Origin: Streptomyces sp. P9-A4
Lineage (GTDB): Bacteria > Actinomycetota > Actinomycetes > Streptomycetales > Streptomycetaceae
Length of the DNA: 64,000 nt
Reading direction: 5' to 3'
Assembly (NCBI RefSeq): GCF_036634195.1
Contig: NZ_JAZIFY010000001.1
Span: forward strand, 2,056,501-2,120,500
Under the pieces are notes generated by a model. The model saw nothing but the letters and a program-made list of their open reading frames with translations, ran no database searches and had not been told where the DNA came from. Made by a program: the position numbers and the translations under genes. Numbering within the stretch: position 1 is the stretch's first letter; every line of letters begins with the position of its first letter. Below, in pieces: positions 41,953 to 51,484 of this stretch.

Positions 41953-43757
41953 TCCGCTTCGAGAACGTCTCGGTGACCTACGACGAGGCCGCCGGGCCCA
42001 CCCTGCGGGACGTCGACCTCACCGTCCCCGAAGGCGAACTGGTGCTGCTCGTCGGCCCCTCGGGCGTCGGCAAGTCGACCCTCCTCGGCACGGTCTCCGG
42101 GCTCGTCCCCCACTTCACGGGCGGCACCCTGACCGGCCGCGTCACGGTCGACGGCCGCGACACCCGCACGCATCCGCCGCGCGAGCTGGCGGACCTGGTC
42201 GGCACGGTCGGGCAGGACCCGTCCGCGCACTTCGTCACCGACACGGTCGAGGACGAGCTGGCGTACGGGATGGAGTCGCTGGGCCTGGCGCCCGGCGTCA
42301 TGCGGCGCCGCGTCGAGGAGACCCTCGACCTCCTCGGCCTCGCCGAACTCCGCGACCGCCCGATCGCCACGCTCTCCGGCGGGCAGCGGCAGCGGGTCGC
42401 GATCGGCTCCGTCCTCACCCCGCACCCGAAGATCCTGGTCCTCGACGAGCCGACCTCCGCGCTGGACCCGTCGGCGGCGGAGGACGTCCTCGCGGTCCTC
42501 CAGCGCCTGGTCCACGACCTCGGCACGACGGTCCTCCTCGCGGAACACCGCCTGGAACGGGTGGTCCAGTACGCGGACCGGATCATCCTGCTGCCGGACG
42601 CGGTGATGGGCCCGCCGGCCGAGATCATGGCGGTCTCGCCGGTGCATCCGCCGGTGGTGGGTCTCGGCCGGGTGGCGGGCTGGGACCCGCTGCCGCTGAC
42701 GGTGCGGGATGCGCGGCGGCGGGCGGGGGGTCTGAAGGAGCGGCTGGAGGGGTTGGGCCCCGGGGGGCTTGTTCCCCACCCCGGCCCTTCCCGTAATCAG
42801 GGGCTCCGCCCCCGGACCCCCGCGCCCCAAACGCCGGCGGGGCCGGAGTTTCCAGTCCGTCCGGCGTTCGAGGACCGGGGTCCGGGGCGGAGCCCCGGTC
42901 TCGGGAAGGGGCGGGGTGGGGGCTTCTCCCTGTTCCGGCGGCGCCGCACCCAGCCCACCCCCGTACCCCCCACCACCCCCCTCGTCCTCACCGACCGCCT
43001 CGCCGTCCGCCGCGCCCGCGTGGAAGCTCTCCGTCACATCGACCTCACCGTCGCCCCCGGCGAAACCCTCGCCCTCATGGGCCGTAACGGCGCCGGAAAG
43101 TCCACCCTCCTCTCCACCCTCGTCGGCATGATCGAACCGACGGCCGGCACCGTCCGCGTCGCCGGCCGCACCCCGCACACCACCGACCCGCGCGAGCTGA
43201 TCCGCCAGGTCGGCCTGGTCCCGCAGGAGCCGCGCGACCTGCTGTACGCGGACACGGTCGCCGCCGAGTGCGCGGCGGCCGACACGGACGCGGGCGCGGC
43301 GCCCGGTACGTGCCGGGCGCTGGTGTCCGAGCTGCTGCCGGGCGTCGCGGACGACACCCACCCCCGGGACCTGTCCGAGGGACAGCGCCTCGCCCTGGCG
43401 CTGGCCGTGGTCCTGACGGGCCGCCCCCCGCTGCTGCTGCTCGACGAGCCGACCCGTGGCCTGGACTACGCGGCGAAGGCCCGTCTCGTCACCCTGCTCC
43501 GTACGCTCGCCGCCGAGGGCCACGCGATCGTGCTCGCGACGCACGACGTGGAGCTGGCGGCGGAGCTGGCGCACCGGGTGGTGATCATCGCGGACGGCGA
43601 GGTGGTGGCGGACGGGCCGACGGCGGAGGTGGTGGTGTCCTCGCCGGCGTTCTCGCCGCAGGTGGCGAAGATCCTCGCCCCGCAGCCGTGGCTCACGGTG
43701 GAACAGGTGGAGCGCGCACTGCGAAGGCCCACAGAGCAAGGGGAGAGCGCGCTGTGA
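41949..43757 (+). CDS. ECF transporter fused double ATPase (CbiO/EcfA1-A2 fusion)
   Basis: 602 residues with two ABC ATPase domains. Domain 1 (about 1-240) has Walker A GPSGVGKST, signature LSGGQRQRVAIG and Walker B ILVLDEPTSALD. Domain 2 (about 340-600) has GRNGAGKST, LSEGQRLALALAV and LLLLDEPTRGLD. The linker of about 80 residues includes roughly 50 residues encoded by a palindromic intergenic-type repeat and is Pro/Gly/Arg-rich and presumably disordered. Starts at a GTG (GTGA overlap). A single chain supplies both nucleotide-binding domains of the importer. Confidence 0.94.
   Translation: MIRFENVSVTYDEAAGPTLRDVDLTVPEGELVLLVGPSGVGKSTLLGTVSGLVPHFTGGTLTGRVTVDGRDTRTHPPRELADLVGTVGQDPSAHFVTDTVEDELAYGMESLGLAPGVMRRRVEETLDLLGLAELRDRPIATLSGGQRQRVAIGSVLTPHPKILVLDEPTSALDPSAAEDVLAVLQRLVHDLGTTVLLAEHRLERVVQYADRIILLPDAVMGPPAEIMAVSPVHPPVVGLGRVAGWDPLPLTVRDARRRAGGLKERLEGLGPGGLVPHPGPSRNQGLRPRTPAPQTPAGPEFPVRPAFEDRGPGRSPGLGKGRGGGFSLFRRRRTQPTPVPPTTPLVLTDRLAVRRARVEALRHIDLTVAPGETLALMGRNGAGKSTLLSTLVGMIEPTAGTVRVAGRTPHTTDPRELIRQVGLVPQEPRDLLYADTVAAECAAADTDAGAAPGTCRALVSELLPGVADDTHPRDLSEGQRLALALAVVLTGRPPLLLLDEPTRGLDYAAKARLVTLLRTLAAEGHAIVLATHDVELAAELAHRVVIIADGEVVADGPTAEVVVSSPAFSPQVAKILAPQPWLTVEQVERALRRPTEQGESAL
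42774..42921. repeat. Large imperfect inverted repeat lying inside the ATPase linker
   Basis: The outer arms CCCCACCCCGGCCCTTCCCG and CGGGAAGGGGCGGGGTGGGG pair with one mismatch. Inner arms around GGGGCTCCGCCCC and GGGGCGGAGCCCC also pair, with the centre at about 42848. The composition and inner boxes are those of GC-rich palindromes common between genes in Streptomyces chromosomes. Here the reading frame runs through it without a stop. Confidence 0.85.
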
Positions 43758-44668
43758 CCACCGGCCCCACGACCACCCGCCCCACCACCCGCCCCGTCCG
43801 CCTCGGCCCCCGCTCCGTGACCGCCCTGCTCCTGGTCTCCGTCGTCGGGCTCATCGCCATCTGCTGGCCCCTCTTCGCGGACGCCGGTTCCGCCGTGACC
43901 ACGCACGCCGCCGACGCCCCCTGGCTCTTCGCCGTGCTGCTGCCGCTGCTGATCGCGGTCGTCGTCGCGACGATCGCGGACTGCGGGATGGACGCGAAGG
44001 CGGTGGCGATGCTGGGGGTGCTCGCCGCCGTCGGCGCGGCGCTGCGGCCACTGGGGGCGGGGACGGCCGGCCTGGAGCCGATGTTCTTCCTCATGGTGCT
44101 GAGCGGCCGGGTCCTGGGGCCGGGCTTCGGTTTCGTCCTGGGCTCGGTGACGATGTTCGCGTCCGCGCTGCTCACGGGCGGGGTGGGGCCGTGGATGCCG
44201 ACGCAGATGCTGGCGATGGGCTGGTTCACGATGGGTGCCGGTCTGCTGCCGGGGCCGGACCGGTTCCGGGGCCGGGGCGAGCTGCTGATGCTGTCCGTGT
44301 ACGGCTTCGTGGCGGCGTTCGCGTACGGCACGGTCACCAATCTGTACGGCTGGGTGACGATCGGCGGCGGGGAGGCGGCGGCGGCCGGGGGCGACGGTGG
44401 CGGAATCTTCTTCCTGCCGGGCGCTCCGGCCCACGAGAACCTGGCCCGTTTCCTCGCTTTCCTCGTCGCCACCTCCCTCGGCTGGGACCTCGGCCGTGCC
44501 GTGCTGACCGTGGTCCTGACCGTGACGGTCGGCGGGACGCTCCTGAAGGCGTTGCGGCGGGCGACGCGGCGGGCGAACTTCGAGGCCCAGGTCACATTCG
44601 AGGCCCCCGAGAAGGCCCCCGCGAGTGAGGCGGCCCATAGGACCTACGTCACGTACGACGTGGAATAG
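43754..44668 (+). CDS. ECF transporter S component (substrate-binding membrane subunit)
   Basis: 304 residues, GTG start overlapping the ATPase stop. About six hydrophobic helices: SVTALLLVSVVGLIAICWPL, LFAVLLPLLIAVVVATIADC, AVAMLGVLAAVGAALRPLGA, GFGFVLGSVTMFASALLTGG, LMLSVYGFVAAFAYGTVTNL and the final GRAVLTVVLTVTVGGTLLKA. The conserved PMFFLMVLSGRVLGPGFGFV loop is typical of S components. Being under a B12 riboswitch with T and A components, cobalamin or a corrinoid precursor is the likely cargo; it differs from CbrT/BtuM-type transporters known to me. Confidence 0.88.
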   Translation: MTTGPTTTRPTTRPVRLGPRSVTALLLVSVVGLIAICWPLFADAGSAVTTHAADAPWLFAVLLPLLIAVVVATIADCGMDAKAVAMLGVLAAVGAALRPLGAGTAGLEPMFFLMVLSGRVLGPGFGFVLGSVTMFASALLTGGVGPWMPTQMLAMGWFTMGAGLLPGPDRFRGRGELLMLSVYGFVAAFAYGTVTNLYGWVTIGGGEAAAAGGDGGGIFFLPGAPAHENLARFLAFLVATSLGWDLGRAVLTVVLTVTVGGTLLKALRRATRRANFEAQVTFEAPEKAPASEAAHRTYVTYDVE

Positions 44669-44733
44669 TAGTCGGGAGGTACCCGCCCAAATCGCCCACA
44701 ACGGGTGATGACCTGCGGAAACACCTGAACCGC

Positions 44734-44758
44734 ACCCGGGGTGTCCCACCCCCCGGGT
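44734..44758. terminator. Hairpin terminator after ECF operon
   Basis: ACCCGGGGTG and CACCCCCCGGGT form an 8- to 10-bp stem with a small bulge and a 3-base loop, 65 bp beyond the S-component stop. The remaining 196 bp to the next gene show no further motif that I recognise; they form the SLT gene's long leader. Confidence 0.55.
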
Positions 44759-44954
44759 CCGAACCTTCCTCGTACAGGGGGTCGTTGCGTCGGCGTTCCC
44801 GCCCTGCTTGTCTGGTGGACGTCGCCAGGCAGCCGGTGCTCACCGCAGCACCACGGACGGCCGGTTCCCTCCAGTTCCCGGGTCTCCCGGGCTCTGGTTC
44901 CGGCTTGCCGAAATCGCCTGGCGCACCCTTTGCCCCCGAAGTTAGGTAGAAACC

Positions 44955-45356
44955 TTGATCCGCTCGATCACCACTCGTGTCGCTGCCCGCAAGAAGTCCA
45001 TCGCCGCCTCCGCAGCCGTGCTGCTGGGCGCGTCGGGTGCGGTGCTCGGCACGACGGGCGCGGCCTCGGCCGCCAGCCCGCAGGACATCGCCCGGCAGAT
45101 CGTTCCCGCTTCGCAGTACCAGTCCTTCAGCAAGATCGTGTCCCACGAGTCCGGCTGGAACCACCACGCCACCAACTCCTCCAGCGGCGCCTACGGCCTC
45201 GTCCAGGCCCTTCCGGCCTCGAAGATGTCCTCGGCCGGTTCCGACTGGAAGACGAACCCCGCCACCCAGATCAAGTGGGGTCTCAACTACATGAACGAGC
45301 GCTACGGCTCCCCGAACGCCGCCTGGGCGTTCTGGCAGGCCAACGGCTGGTACTAA
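44955..45356 (+). CDS. Small secreted SLT-type transglycosylase
   Basis: 133 residues starting at TTG with AGGTAG about six bases upstream. The signal peptide (KKSIAASAAVLLGASGAVLG) is cleaved near AASAA. The short lysozyme-like SLT domain has catalytic Glu in KIVSHESGWNHHATN, then SSGAYGLVQALPASKM, IKWGLNYMNERYGSPNAAWA and the ending FWQANGWY. It should cut peptidoglycan glycan strands outside the cell, in growth, germination or spore-wall remodelling. The long untranslated leader suggests post-transcriptional control, though I could not match it to a known riboswitch. Confidence 0.93.
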   Translation: MIRSITTRVAARKKSIAASAAVLLGASGAVLGTTGAASAASPQDIARQIVPASQYQSFSKIVSHESGWNHHATNSSSGAYGLVQALPASKMSSAGSDWKTNPATQIKWGLNYMNERYGSPNAAWAFWQANGWY

Positions 45357-45385
45357 GAGTCACCCGCCGCTCCGCGCACCCGCAA

Positions 45386-45416
45386 GGCCCCGCCTCCCGT
45401 CAGGGAGGGCGGGGCC
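45386..45416. terminator. Strong hairpin terminator between SLT gene and thiolase gene
   Basis: GGCCCCGCCTCCC and GGGAGGGCGGGGCC form a 13-bp stem with one bulged G and a GTCA loop; a TTTT follows a few bases later. It separates two convergent genes and probably works in both directions. Confidence 0.85.
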
Positions 45417-45483
45417 TGCGGCGTTTTCCGCCCGGGGTCCGCGAGCCGGCGGGACCGCCGCAGGACCACAACCGCTGCAACCG

Positions 45484-46707
<1,224 letters not shown>

Positions 46708-46718
46708 TCACGGGGGAA

Positions 46719-46734
46719 CTAGTACGCGTTCTAG
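46719..46734. promoter_or_regulatory. KstR-like box between fadA5-like and cyp125-like genes
   Basis: CTAGTACGCGTTCTAG differs by one base from the perfect palindrome before the MaoC operon. It lies 66 bp before the thiolase ATG. Confidence 0.65.
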
Positions 46735-46817
46735 TTCTGAGTGCAGTCTTATGACTGCTACCGCGGGTACGCAAGGGTCCGGGAGGCAACAGTTCCCGTT
46801 CGGCCCCTTGCTACTTG

Positions 46818-46831
46818 TAGAACTCGTTACT
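46818..46831. promoter_or_regulatory. Second KstR-like box, before the P450
   Basis: TAGAACTCGTTACT fits the AAC-NN-GTT core with one mismatch at the last position of the 14-bp pattern. It lies 50 bp before the P450 ATG and about 85 bp from the other box. Confidence 0.55.
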
Positions 46832-46881
46832 AACTTTCACGACAACTCCTGACGACCCATCAGATGTGGAGTGTGTTGCCG

Positions 46882-48129
46882 ATGCCCTGCCCTCATCTCC
46901 CCGAAGGGTTCGACGCCACCGATCCCGATCTGCTCCGCGACCGCATCCCCTTCCCGGAGTTCGCCGAGCTGCGGCAGACGGCGCCCGTGTGGTGGTGCCC
47001 GCAGCAGGCCGGCATCACGGGCTTCGAGGACGAGGGGTACTGGGCCGTCACGCGCCACGCGGACGTCAAGTACGTGTCCACGCACCCCGAGCTGTTCTCG
47101 TCGAACCTCAACACCGCCGTGATCCGCTTCAACGAGAACATCCAGCGGGATCAGATCGACGTCCAGAAGATGATCATGCTCAACATGGACCCGCCCGAGC
47201 ACACCCGGGTCCGCCAGATCGTCCAGCGCGGCTTCACCCCCCGGGCGATCCGCAGCCTGGAGACGGCGCTCGGCGACCGTGCCCGCGCCATCGCCGAGGA
47301 GGCCCGGCTGAGCGCCGACTCCGACGGCACCTTCGACTTCGTCACCCGGGTCGCCGTCGAGCTCCCCCTCCAGGCGATCGCCGAACTCATCGGCGTCCCC
47401 CAGGAGGACCGCTCCCGGATCTTCGACTGGTCGAACAAGATGATCGCGTACGACGACCCCGAGTACGCCATCACCGAGGAGATCGGCGCCGAGGCCGCCA
47501 TGGAACTCATCGGCTACGCGATGAACATGGCCGCCGACCGCAAGGCCTGCCCCGCCGCCGACATCGTCAGCCAGCTCGTCGCGGCCGAGGGGCAGGGGAA
47601 CCTCTCCTCCGACGAGTTCGGGTTCTTCGTCCTGCTGCTCGCCGTCGCGGGCAACGAGACCACCCGCAACGCCATCAGCCACGGCATGCACGCCTTCCTC
47701 ACCCACCCCGACCAGTGGGAACTCTTCAAGCGGGAACGCCCCGCGACCACCGCCGAGGAGATCGTGCGCTGGGCGACCCCCGTGGTCTCCTTCCAGCGCA
47801 CCGCGACCCAGGACACCGAACTCGGCGGCCGGCAGATCCGCAAGGGCGACCGCGTCGGCCTGTTCTACTCCTCCGCCAACAACGACCCCGAGGTCTTCAC
47901 CGACCCCGAACGCTTCGACATCACCCGGGACCCCAACCCCCACCTCGGCTTCGGCGGCGGCGGACCCCACTTCTGCCTGGGCAAGTCCCTCGCGATCAAG
48001 GAGATCGACCTGATCTTCAACGCCCTCGCGGACGCCCTGCCCGACCTCACCCTGGCGGGCGAACCCCGCCGGCTGCGGGCGGCCTGGCTCAACGGCGTCA
48101 AGGAACTCCGGGTCCGCGCCTCGGCGTGA
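46882..48129 (+). CDS. cyp125: Cytochrome P450, CYP125-like steroid C26/C27 monooxygenase
   Basis: About 415 residues. The heme-binding loop is LGFGGGGPHFCLGKSLA, the I-helix oxygen motif AVAGNETTRNA and the ExxR motif EIVRWATPVVSFQRTA. Long stretches agree with what I remember of CYP125A1: the N-terminal LPEGFDATDP, IMLNMDPPEHTRVRQIVQRG and ELPLQAIAELIGVPQEDRS. CYP125 oxidises the terminal methyl of sterol side chains to alcohol, aldehyde and acid. I chose the ATG after GGAG at ten bases spacing; an in-frame ATG six codons earlier is possible. Electrons probably come from the ferredoxin at about 35.8 kb. Divergent from the FadA5-like gene. Confidence 0.93.
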   Translation: MPCPHLPEGFDATDPDLLRDRIPFPEFAELRQTAPVWWCPQQAGITGFEDEGYWAVTRHADVKYVSTHPELFSSNLNTAVIRFNENIQRDQIDVQKMIMLNMDPPEHTRVRQIVQRGFTPRAIRSLETALGDRARAIAEEARLSADSDGTFDFVTRVAVELPLQAIAELIGVPQEDRSRIFDWSNKMIAYDDPEYAITEEIGAEAAMELIGYAMNMAADRKACPAADIVSQLVAAEGQGNLSSDEFGFFVLLLAVAGNETTRNAISHGMHAFLTHPDQWELFKRERPATTAEEIVRWATPVVSFQRTATQDTELGGRQIRKGDRVGLFYSSANNDPEVFTDPERFDITRDPNPHLGFGGGGPHFCLGKSLAIKEIDLIFNALADALPDLTLAGEPRRLRAAWLNGVKELRVRASA

Positions 48130-48179
48130 GCGGGGCGGACCGGGCGGCCGGGTGACCGGACCGCACGGAGCGCCACCGG

Positions 48180-49376
48180 GTGGGACGGAACCGGATCATC
48201 ACCGGGTACGTCCCACCCCTCATGCGGGGGACACACCGAACCACACGAACACCAGGGGCACGGACGCACCGCGTCCTCGCCGTCGTCGTCGCGCTGCTCG
48301 CGCTCCAGCTCGGCTCGCTCGTCGCACCGGCGTACGCCTGCGGCTGCGGCGCCATGATCCCGTCGAGGGACCAGCGCATCGGCGTCGACCGGGAGGAGTC
48401 CGCCGTCCGCTGGGACGGGCGCACCGAGACGGTCGTCATGCGCTTCAACGTGCATGGCAACGCCGAACACGCCGCCTGGATCATGCCCGTACCGAGCCGC
48501 GCCGGCGTCACCCTCGGCGACCCCGCGCTCTTCGACGCGCTCGACCGGCTCACCGAGCCCGAGCAGCGCGACCGTTTCCACTTCTGGCCGCGCGAGGGCG
48601 AGTGGCCGTTCACCGAGGACCACGGGGACGGGGTGGGGGCCCCGGCGCCCGGCGCGGCCCCCGGCGTCGGTGTCGTCGGCCGCGAGCGGCTCGGCCCCTT
48701 CGACGTGGCCCGGCTGACCGCCACCGACCCCGGAGCGCTCGGCGGCTGGCTGCGCGCCAACGGCTTCGAGCTGCCCGAACGGCTGACCGGCGCGCTCCAG
48801 CCGTACGTGGACCGGAAGTGGGAGTACGTCGCGGTGCGGCTCGCGCCCCAGGAGGAGGGTGCCGTCCTGTACGGCGAACTCACCCCGCTCCGGATCACCT
48901 TCGCCTCCCCCGAACTCGTCTACCCCATGCGGCTCTCCCGGCTCGCCGGCACTCCGCAGACCCTCGGCCTCTACGTCCTGGCCGAGCACCGGATGGAGCC
49001 CCGCTCCCCCATCGGCGGCGACCGCCCCGAGGTCACCTTCGCCGGGCGGATCGAGCGCCCCGAGGGCGCCGTCGCCGCGCTCGCCGGGGCGGGACCGGTC
49101 CGACTGACCGTCCTGGAGCAGGAGTTCCCGCACCCGGAGCGGATCGACGACGACCACCATCTGCGGACCGTCGCGGACACCCCGTACCGCCGGGTCGAGT
49201 ACACCGACCGTCTGCTGACGGTGGCCGGAGGCATCCCTGTCTGGCTGCTCACGGTCGGCGGCGGGGTGCTGCTCGCGGCGGTGACGGCGCTCCTCGCGGT
49301 ACGGGTGGTCCGGGCGGGGCGGCGACGCGCGGGGAGCCCGGCGGGTCCCGACGCCGGTGTACGTTCGGCCTCATGA
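48180..49376 (+). CDS. DUF2330 secreted, membrane-anchored protein
   Basis: 398 residues from a GTG with GGAG about eight bases upstream. The N-terminus has a hydrophobic signal (VLAVVVALLALQLGSLVAPA) followed by ACGCGAMIP, the DUF2330 hallmark. The mature domain includes SAVRWDGRTETVVMRFNVHG, AAWIMPVPS and a later segment with VYPMRLSRLAGTPQTLGLYV. A C-terminal helix WLLTVGGGVLLAAVTALLAV anchors it, with an Arg-rich tail inside. Function unknown. Its stop overlaps the start of the O-methyltransferase gene. Confidence 0.88.
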   Translation: MGRNRIITGYVPPLMRGTHRTTRTPGARTHRVLAVVVALLALQLGSLVAPAYACGCGAMIPSRDQRIGVDREESAVRWDGRTETVVMRFNVHGNAEHAAWIMPVPSRAGVTLGDPALFDALDRLTEPEQRDRFHFWPREGEWPFTEDHGDGVGAPAPGAAPGVGVVGRERLGPFDVARLTATDPGALGGWLRANGFELPERLTGALQPYVDRKWEYVAVRLAPQEEGAVLYGELTPLRITFASPELVYPMRLSRLAGTPQTLGLYVLAEHRMEPRSPIGGDRPEVTFAGRIERPEGAVAALAGAGPVRLTVLEQEFPHPERIDDDHHLRTVADTPYRRVEYTDRLLTVAGGIPVWLLTVGGGVLLAAVTALLAVRVVRAGRRRAGSPAGPDAGVRSAS

Positions 49377-50053
49377 CGAACTCTCAGCCTGATCCCCGAT
49401 GGACCGAGGTCGACGACTACTTCACCGAGACGATCGCCCCCGGCGACGAGGTGCTCACCGCCGCGCTCGCCGACTCGGCGGCGGCGGGCCTGCCCGAGAT
49501 CGCCGTCGCGCCCAACCAGGGCAAGCTGCTCCACCTGCTCGCGCTGACGCAGGGCGCCGGGAACATCCTGGAGATCGGCACCCTCGGCGGCTACAGCACG
49601 ATCTGGCTGGCCCGCGCGCTGCCCGCCGACGGCCGGCTGATCACCCTCGAATACGACCCGGCGCACGCGGCCGTCGCCCGCGCCAACATCGCGCGCGCCG
49701 GCCTGGACAAGCTCGTCGAGGTCCGCACGGGCGCGGCCCTCGACAGCCTGCCGGAGCTGGACGCGGAGGGCGCGGGCCCCTTCGACCTGGTCTTCATCGA
49801 CGCCGACAAGGTCAACAACCCGCGCTATGTGGAGTGGGCGCTGAAACTGTCCCGCCCCGGCACGGTGATCGTCGTCGACAACGTCGTACGCGGGGGAAGG
49901 ATCACCACCCCGCACCCGGAGGACCCGGCGATCACCGGCACCCGCGAACTCTTCGACCTCGTGGCCCGCGAACCCCGGCTGGAGGCGACGGCCGTCCAGA
50001 CGGTCGGCACGAAGGGCTACGACGGACTGCTGCTGGCCCGCGTGACGAGCTGA
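49373..50053 (+). CDS. O-methyltransferase (catechol/caffeoyl-CoA type)
   Basis: 226 residues, ATG overlapping the DUF2330 stop (ATGA). SAM motif I is ILEIGTLGGYSTIWLARALP, followed by LITLEYDPAHAAVARANI. The metal-binding acidic residues lie in LVFIDADKVNNPRYVEWALK and VVDNVVRGGRI, as in family 3 O-methyltransferases that need a divalent cation. Likely acts on a vicinal-hydroxyl phenolic. The link to DUF2330 is only positional. Confidence 0.93.
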   Translation: MTNSQPDPRWTEVDDYFTETIAPGDEVLTAALADSAAAGLPEIAVAPNQGKLLHLLALTQGAGNILEIGTLGGYSTIWLARALPADGRLITLEYDPAHAAVARANIARAGLDKLVEVRTGAALDSLPELDAEGAGPFDLVFIDADKVNNPRYVEWALKLSRPGTVIVVDNVVRGGRITTPHPEDPAITGTRELFDLVAREPRLEATAVQTVGTKGYDGLLLARVTS

Positions 50054-50170
50054 CGCGGGTCGGCACCGGCCGCCGCCGACGCCGACCGCACGGCTGACGC
50101 CGACTCCGCCGAGCCCGCCGCACGACCACCGCCGACGACCGTCGCCGTCGCCGACGCCGGACGATCGGCC

Positions 50171-51286
50171 TCAGCGGTGGTCGTCGGGGCGGCCCCGGAC
50201 GGCCTTCCCCGCGACCGGTGCGCTCCGCTGCCACCCGGTGAAGAGCGGCAGCTCTCCAGTGGCGTCGAGGACGACGACGCCGAAGGGGCGGTCGAAGGCG
50301 ATCCGTTCCACCACGGGCCGCGGGGGCCGGGCCGCGCTGCGGGTCATCGTGACCTGGGTGACGGCGGCGGCCTCCACCCCCTCCTCCGCGACCTCGATCA
50401 TGACCTCCTGCACCACCTCGGAGACGAACAGCTCGGCATCGGACAGCGCCGGGAACTCGGCGCCGGGGCGCAGCGCCCGGGTGACGCCGAGCGCCTTCAG
50501 ATGCGCGTCCGCCCCGGTCCGCGTACGCGACTCGAAGCGCGGCAGCGCCAGATCAACCGAGTCGGCGGCGAGCCGCTCCCGCGCCGACGCCCAGGCGGCG
50601 GGCAGCACCTCGGCCGGCCCGGCGCCCTCGGGCCCGAGCACGAACCGCACCAGGGCCCCCGCCTCCCCGGCGCAGGGCAGCTCGACGACCGTGACCCCGT
50701 CCACGTACCAGACCTGGGCGGCCGGAATCCGCTGCCGCATGGTCGGTACGGGCCGGGTGGTGCCGTCTCCGTCGGTGAAGGGCTCGTCGCGGGTGAGGTC
50801 CGCGCGGAACGCGGTACGCCACGAGGCCTTGAGCGCGAGGGCGTTGAGCAGGACCAGGTCCTCGGATCCGTCGAGCCGGAGTGGCAGCCCGTCGATCCGG
50901 CCGCCGGTGGACTCCCTTACCCACGCGTCGAGTTCCGCCTGCCCGTCCCCGGGCAGCACCCCGAAACCCACCCCGGGCAGCCCCCGCCGGAACCCTTCGA
51001 GCACCGGCACCCTGCTCCACACCCCGGTCGCCATCACGACCCCGCCGGCAGCCGCGATCCGTCGCCCGACGGCGGTCACGGCCTCGCCGGCCGCCTCCCC
51101 CTCGACCCCGAGCAGCGCGCCCAGCTCCTCGCCGGTCCGCCCCCGCGCCCCGGAGGCGACGGCCCCGAGCGCCAGCCACAGCCCGGCGGGCGAGACGACG
51201 AAGTCCCCGTCCCCGAGACAGGGCAGCCAGCGCGCGGCCAGGGCACGTATCGCGTCCGCCCGAAGAACAGCGGGGTTGTGGTTCAT
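50171..51286 (-). CDS. Serpin-family protein
   Basis: 371 residues. Serpin landmarks: DGDFVVSPAGLWLALGAVAS at the N-terminus, then VLLNALALKASWRTAFRADL, TRPVPTMRQRIPAAQVWYVD, and near the C-terminus the hinge EVAEEGVEAAAVTQVTMTRS with the small Ala residues needed for loop insertion, followed by IAFDRPFGVVVLD. The preserved hinge predicts an inhibitory serpin; the reactive bond is probably in the QVTMTRSA region. No signal peptide is visible, so it would work in the cytosol. Convergent with the O-methyltransferase gene. Confidence 0.9.
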   Translation of the reverse strand: MNHNPAVLRADAIRALAARWLPCLGDGDFVVSPAGLWLALGAVASGARGRTGEELGALLGVEGEAAGEAVTAVGRRIAAAGGVVMATGVWSRVPVLEGFRRGLPGVGFGVLPGDGQAELDAWVRESTGGRIDGLPLRLDGSEDLVLLNALALKASWRTAFRADLTRDEPFTDGDGTTRPVPTMRQRIPAAQVWYVDGVTVVELPCAGEAGALVRFVLGPEGAGPAEVLPAAWASARERLAADSVDLALPRFESRTRTGADAHLKALGVTRALRPGAEFPALSDAELFVSEVVQEVMIEVAEEGVEAAAVTQVTMTRSAARPPRPVVERIAFDRPFGVVVLDATGELPLFTGWQRSAPVAGKAVRGRPDDHR

Positions 51287-51484
51287 GTCCTGCCCTTCAT
51301 GAGCCCGCGAGGGCGTCCTAACCGGGGACGCCCAGCATAGGAGCCGCCTCCGACACCCGGTCCGCGCCGCCTTCTCGCCGCCCTGTCTTCACGCTGTCCC
51401 GACGGGGCGGTGTAGGAGACTGCGGGTACGTACGTGATCAAGGCCGGGCACAGCGCCCGGCCCGTGCTTGTGACGAGGTGTCCT

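Noticed and set aside
42774..42921. Insertion sequence or frameshift in the ATPase gene
   Set aside because: No transposase or target-site duplication is visible and the frame is intact through both ATPase domains.
44669..44954. c-di-AMP (ydaO-type) riboswitch before the SLT gene
   Set aside because: The conserved GGGGAGCC and GGGTGAAT-like boxes expected for this class are missing.
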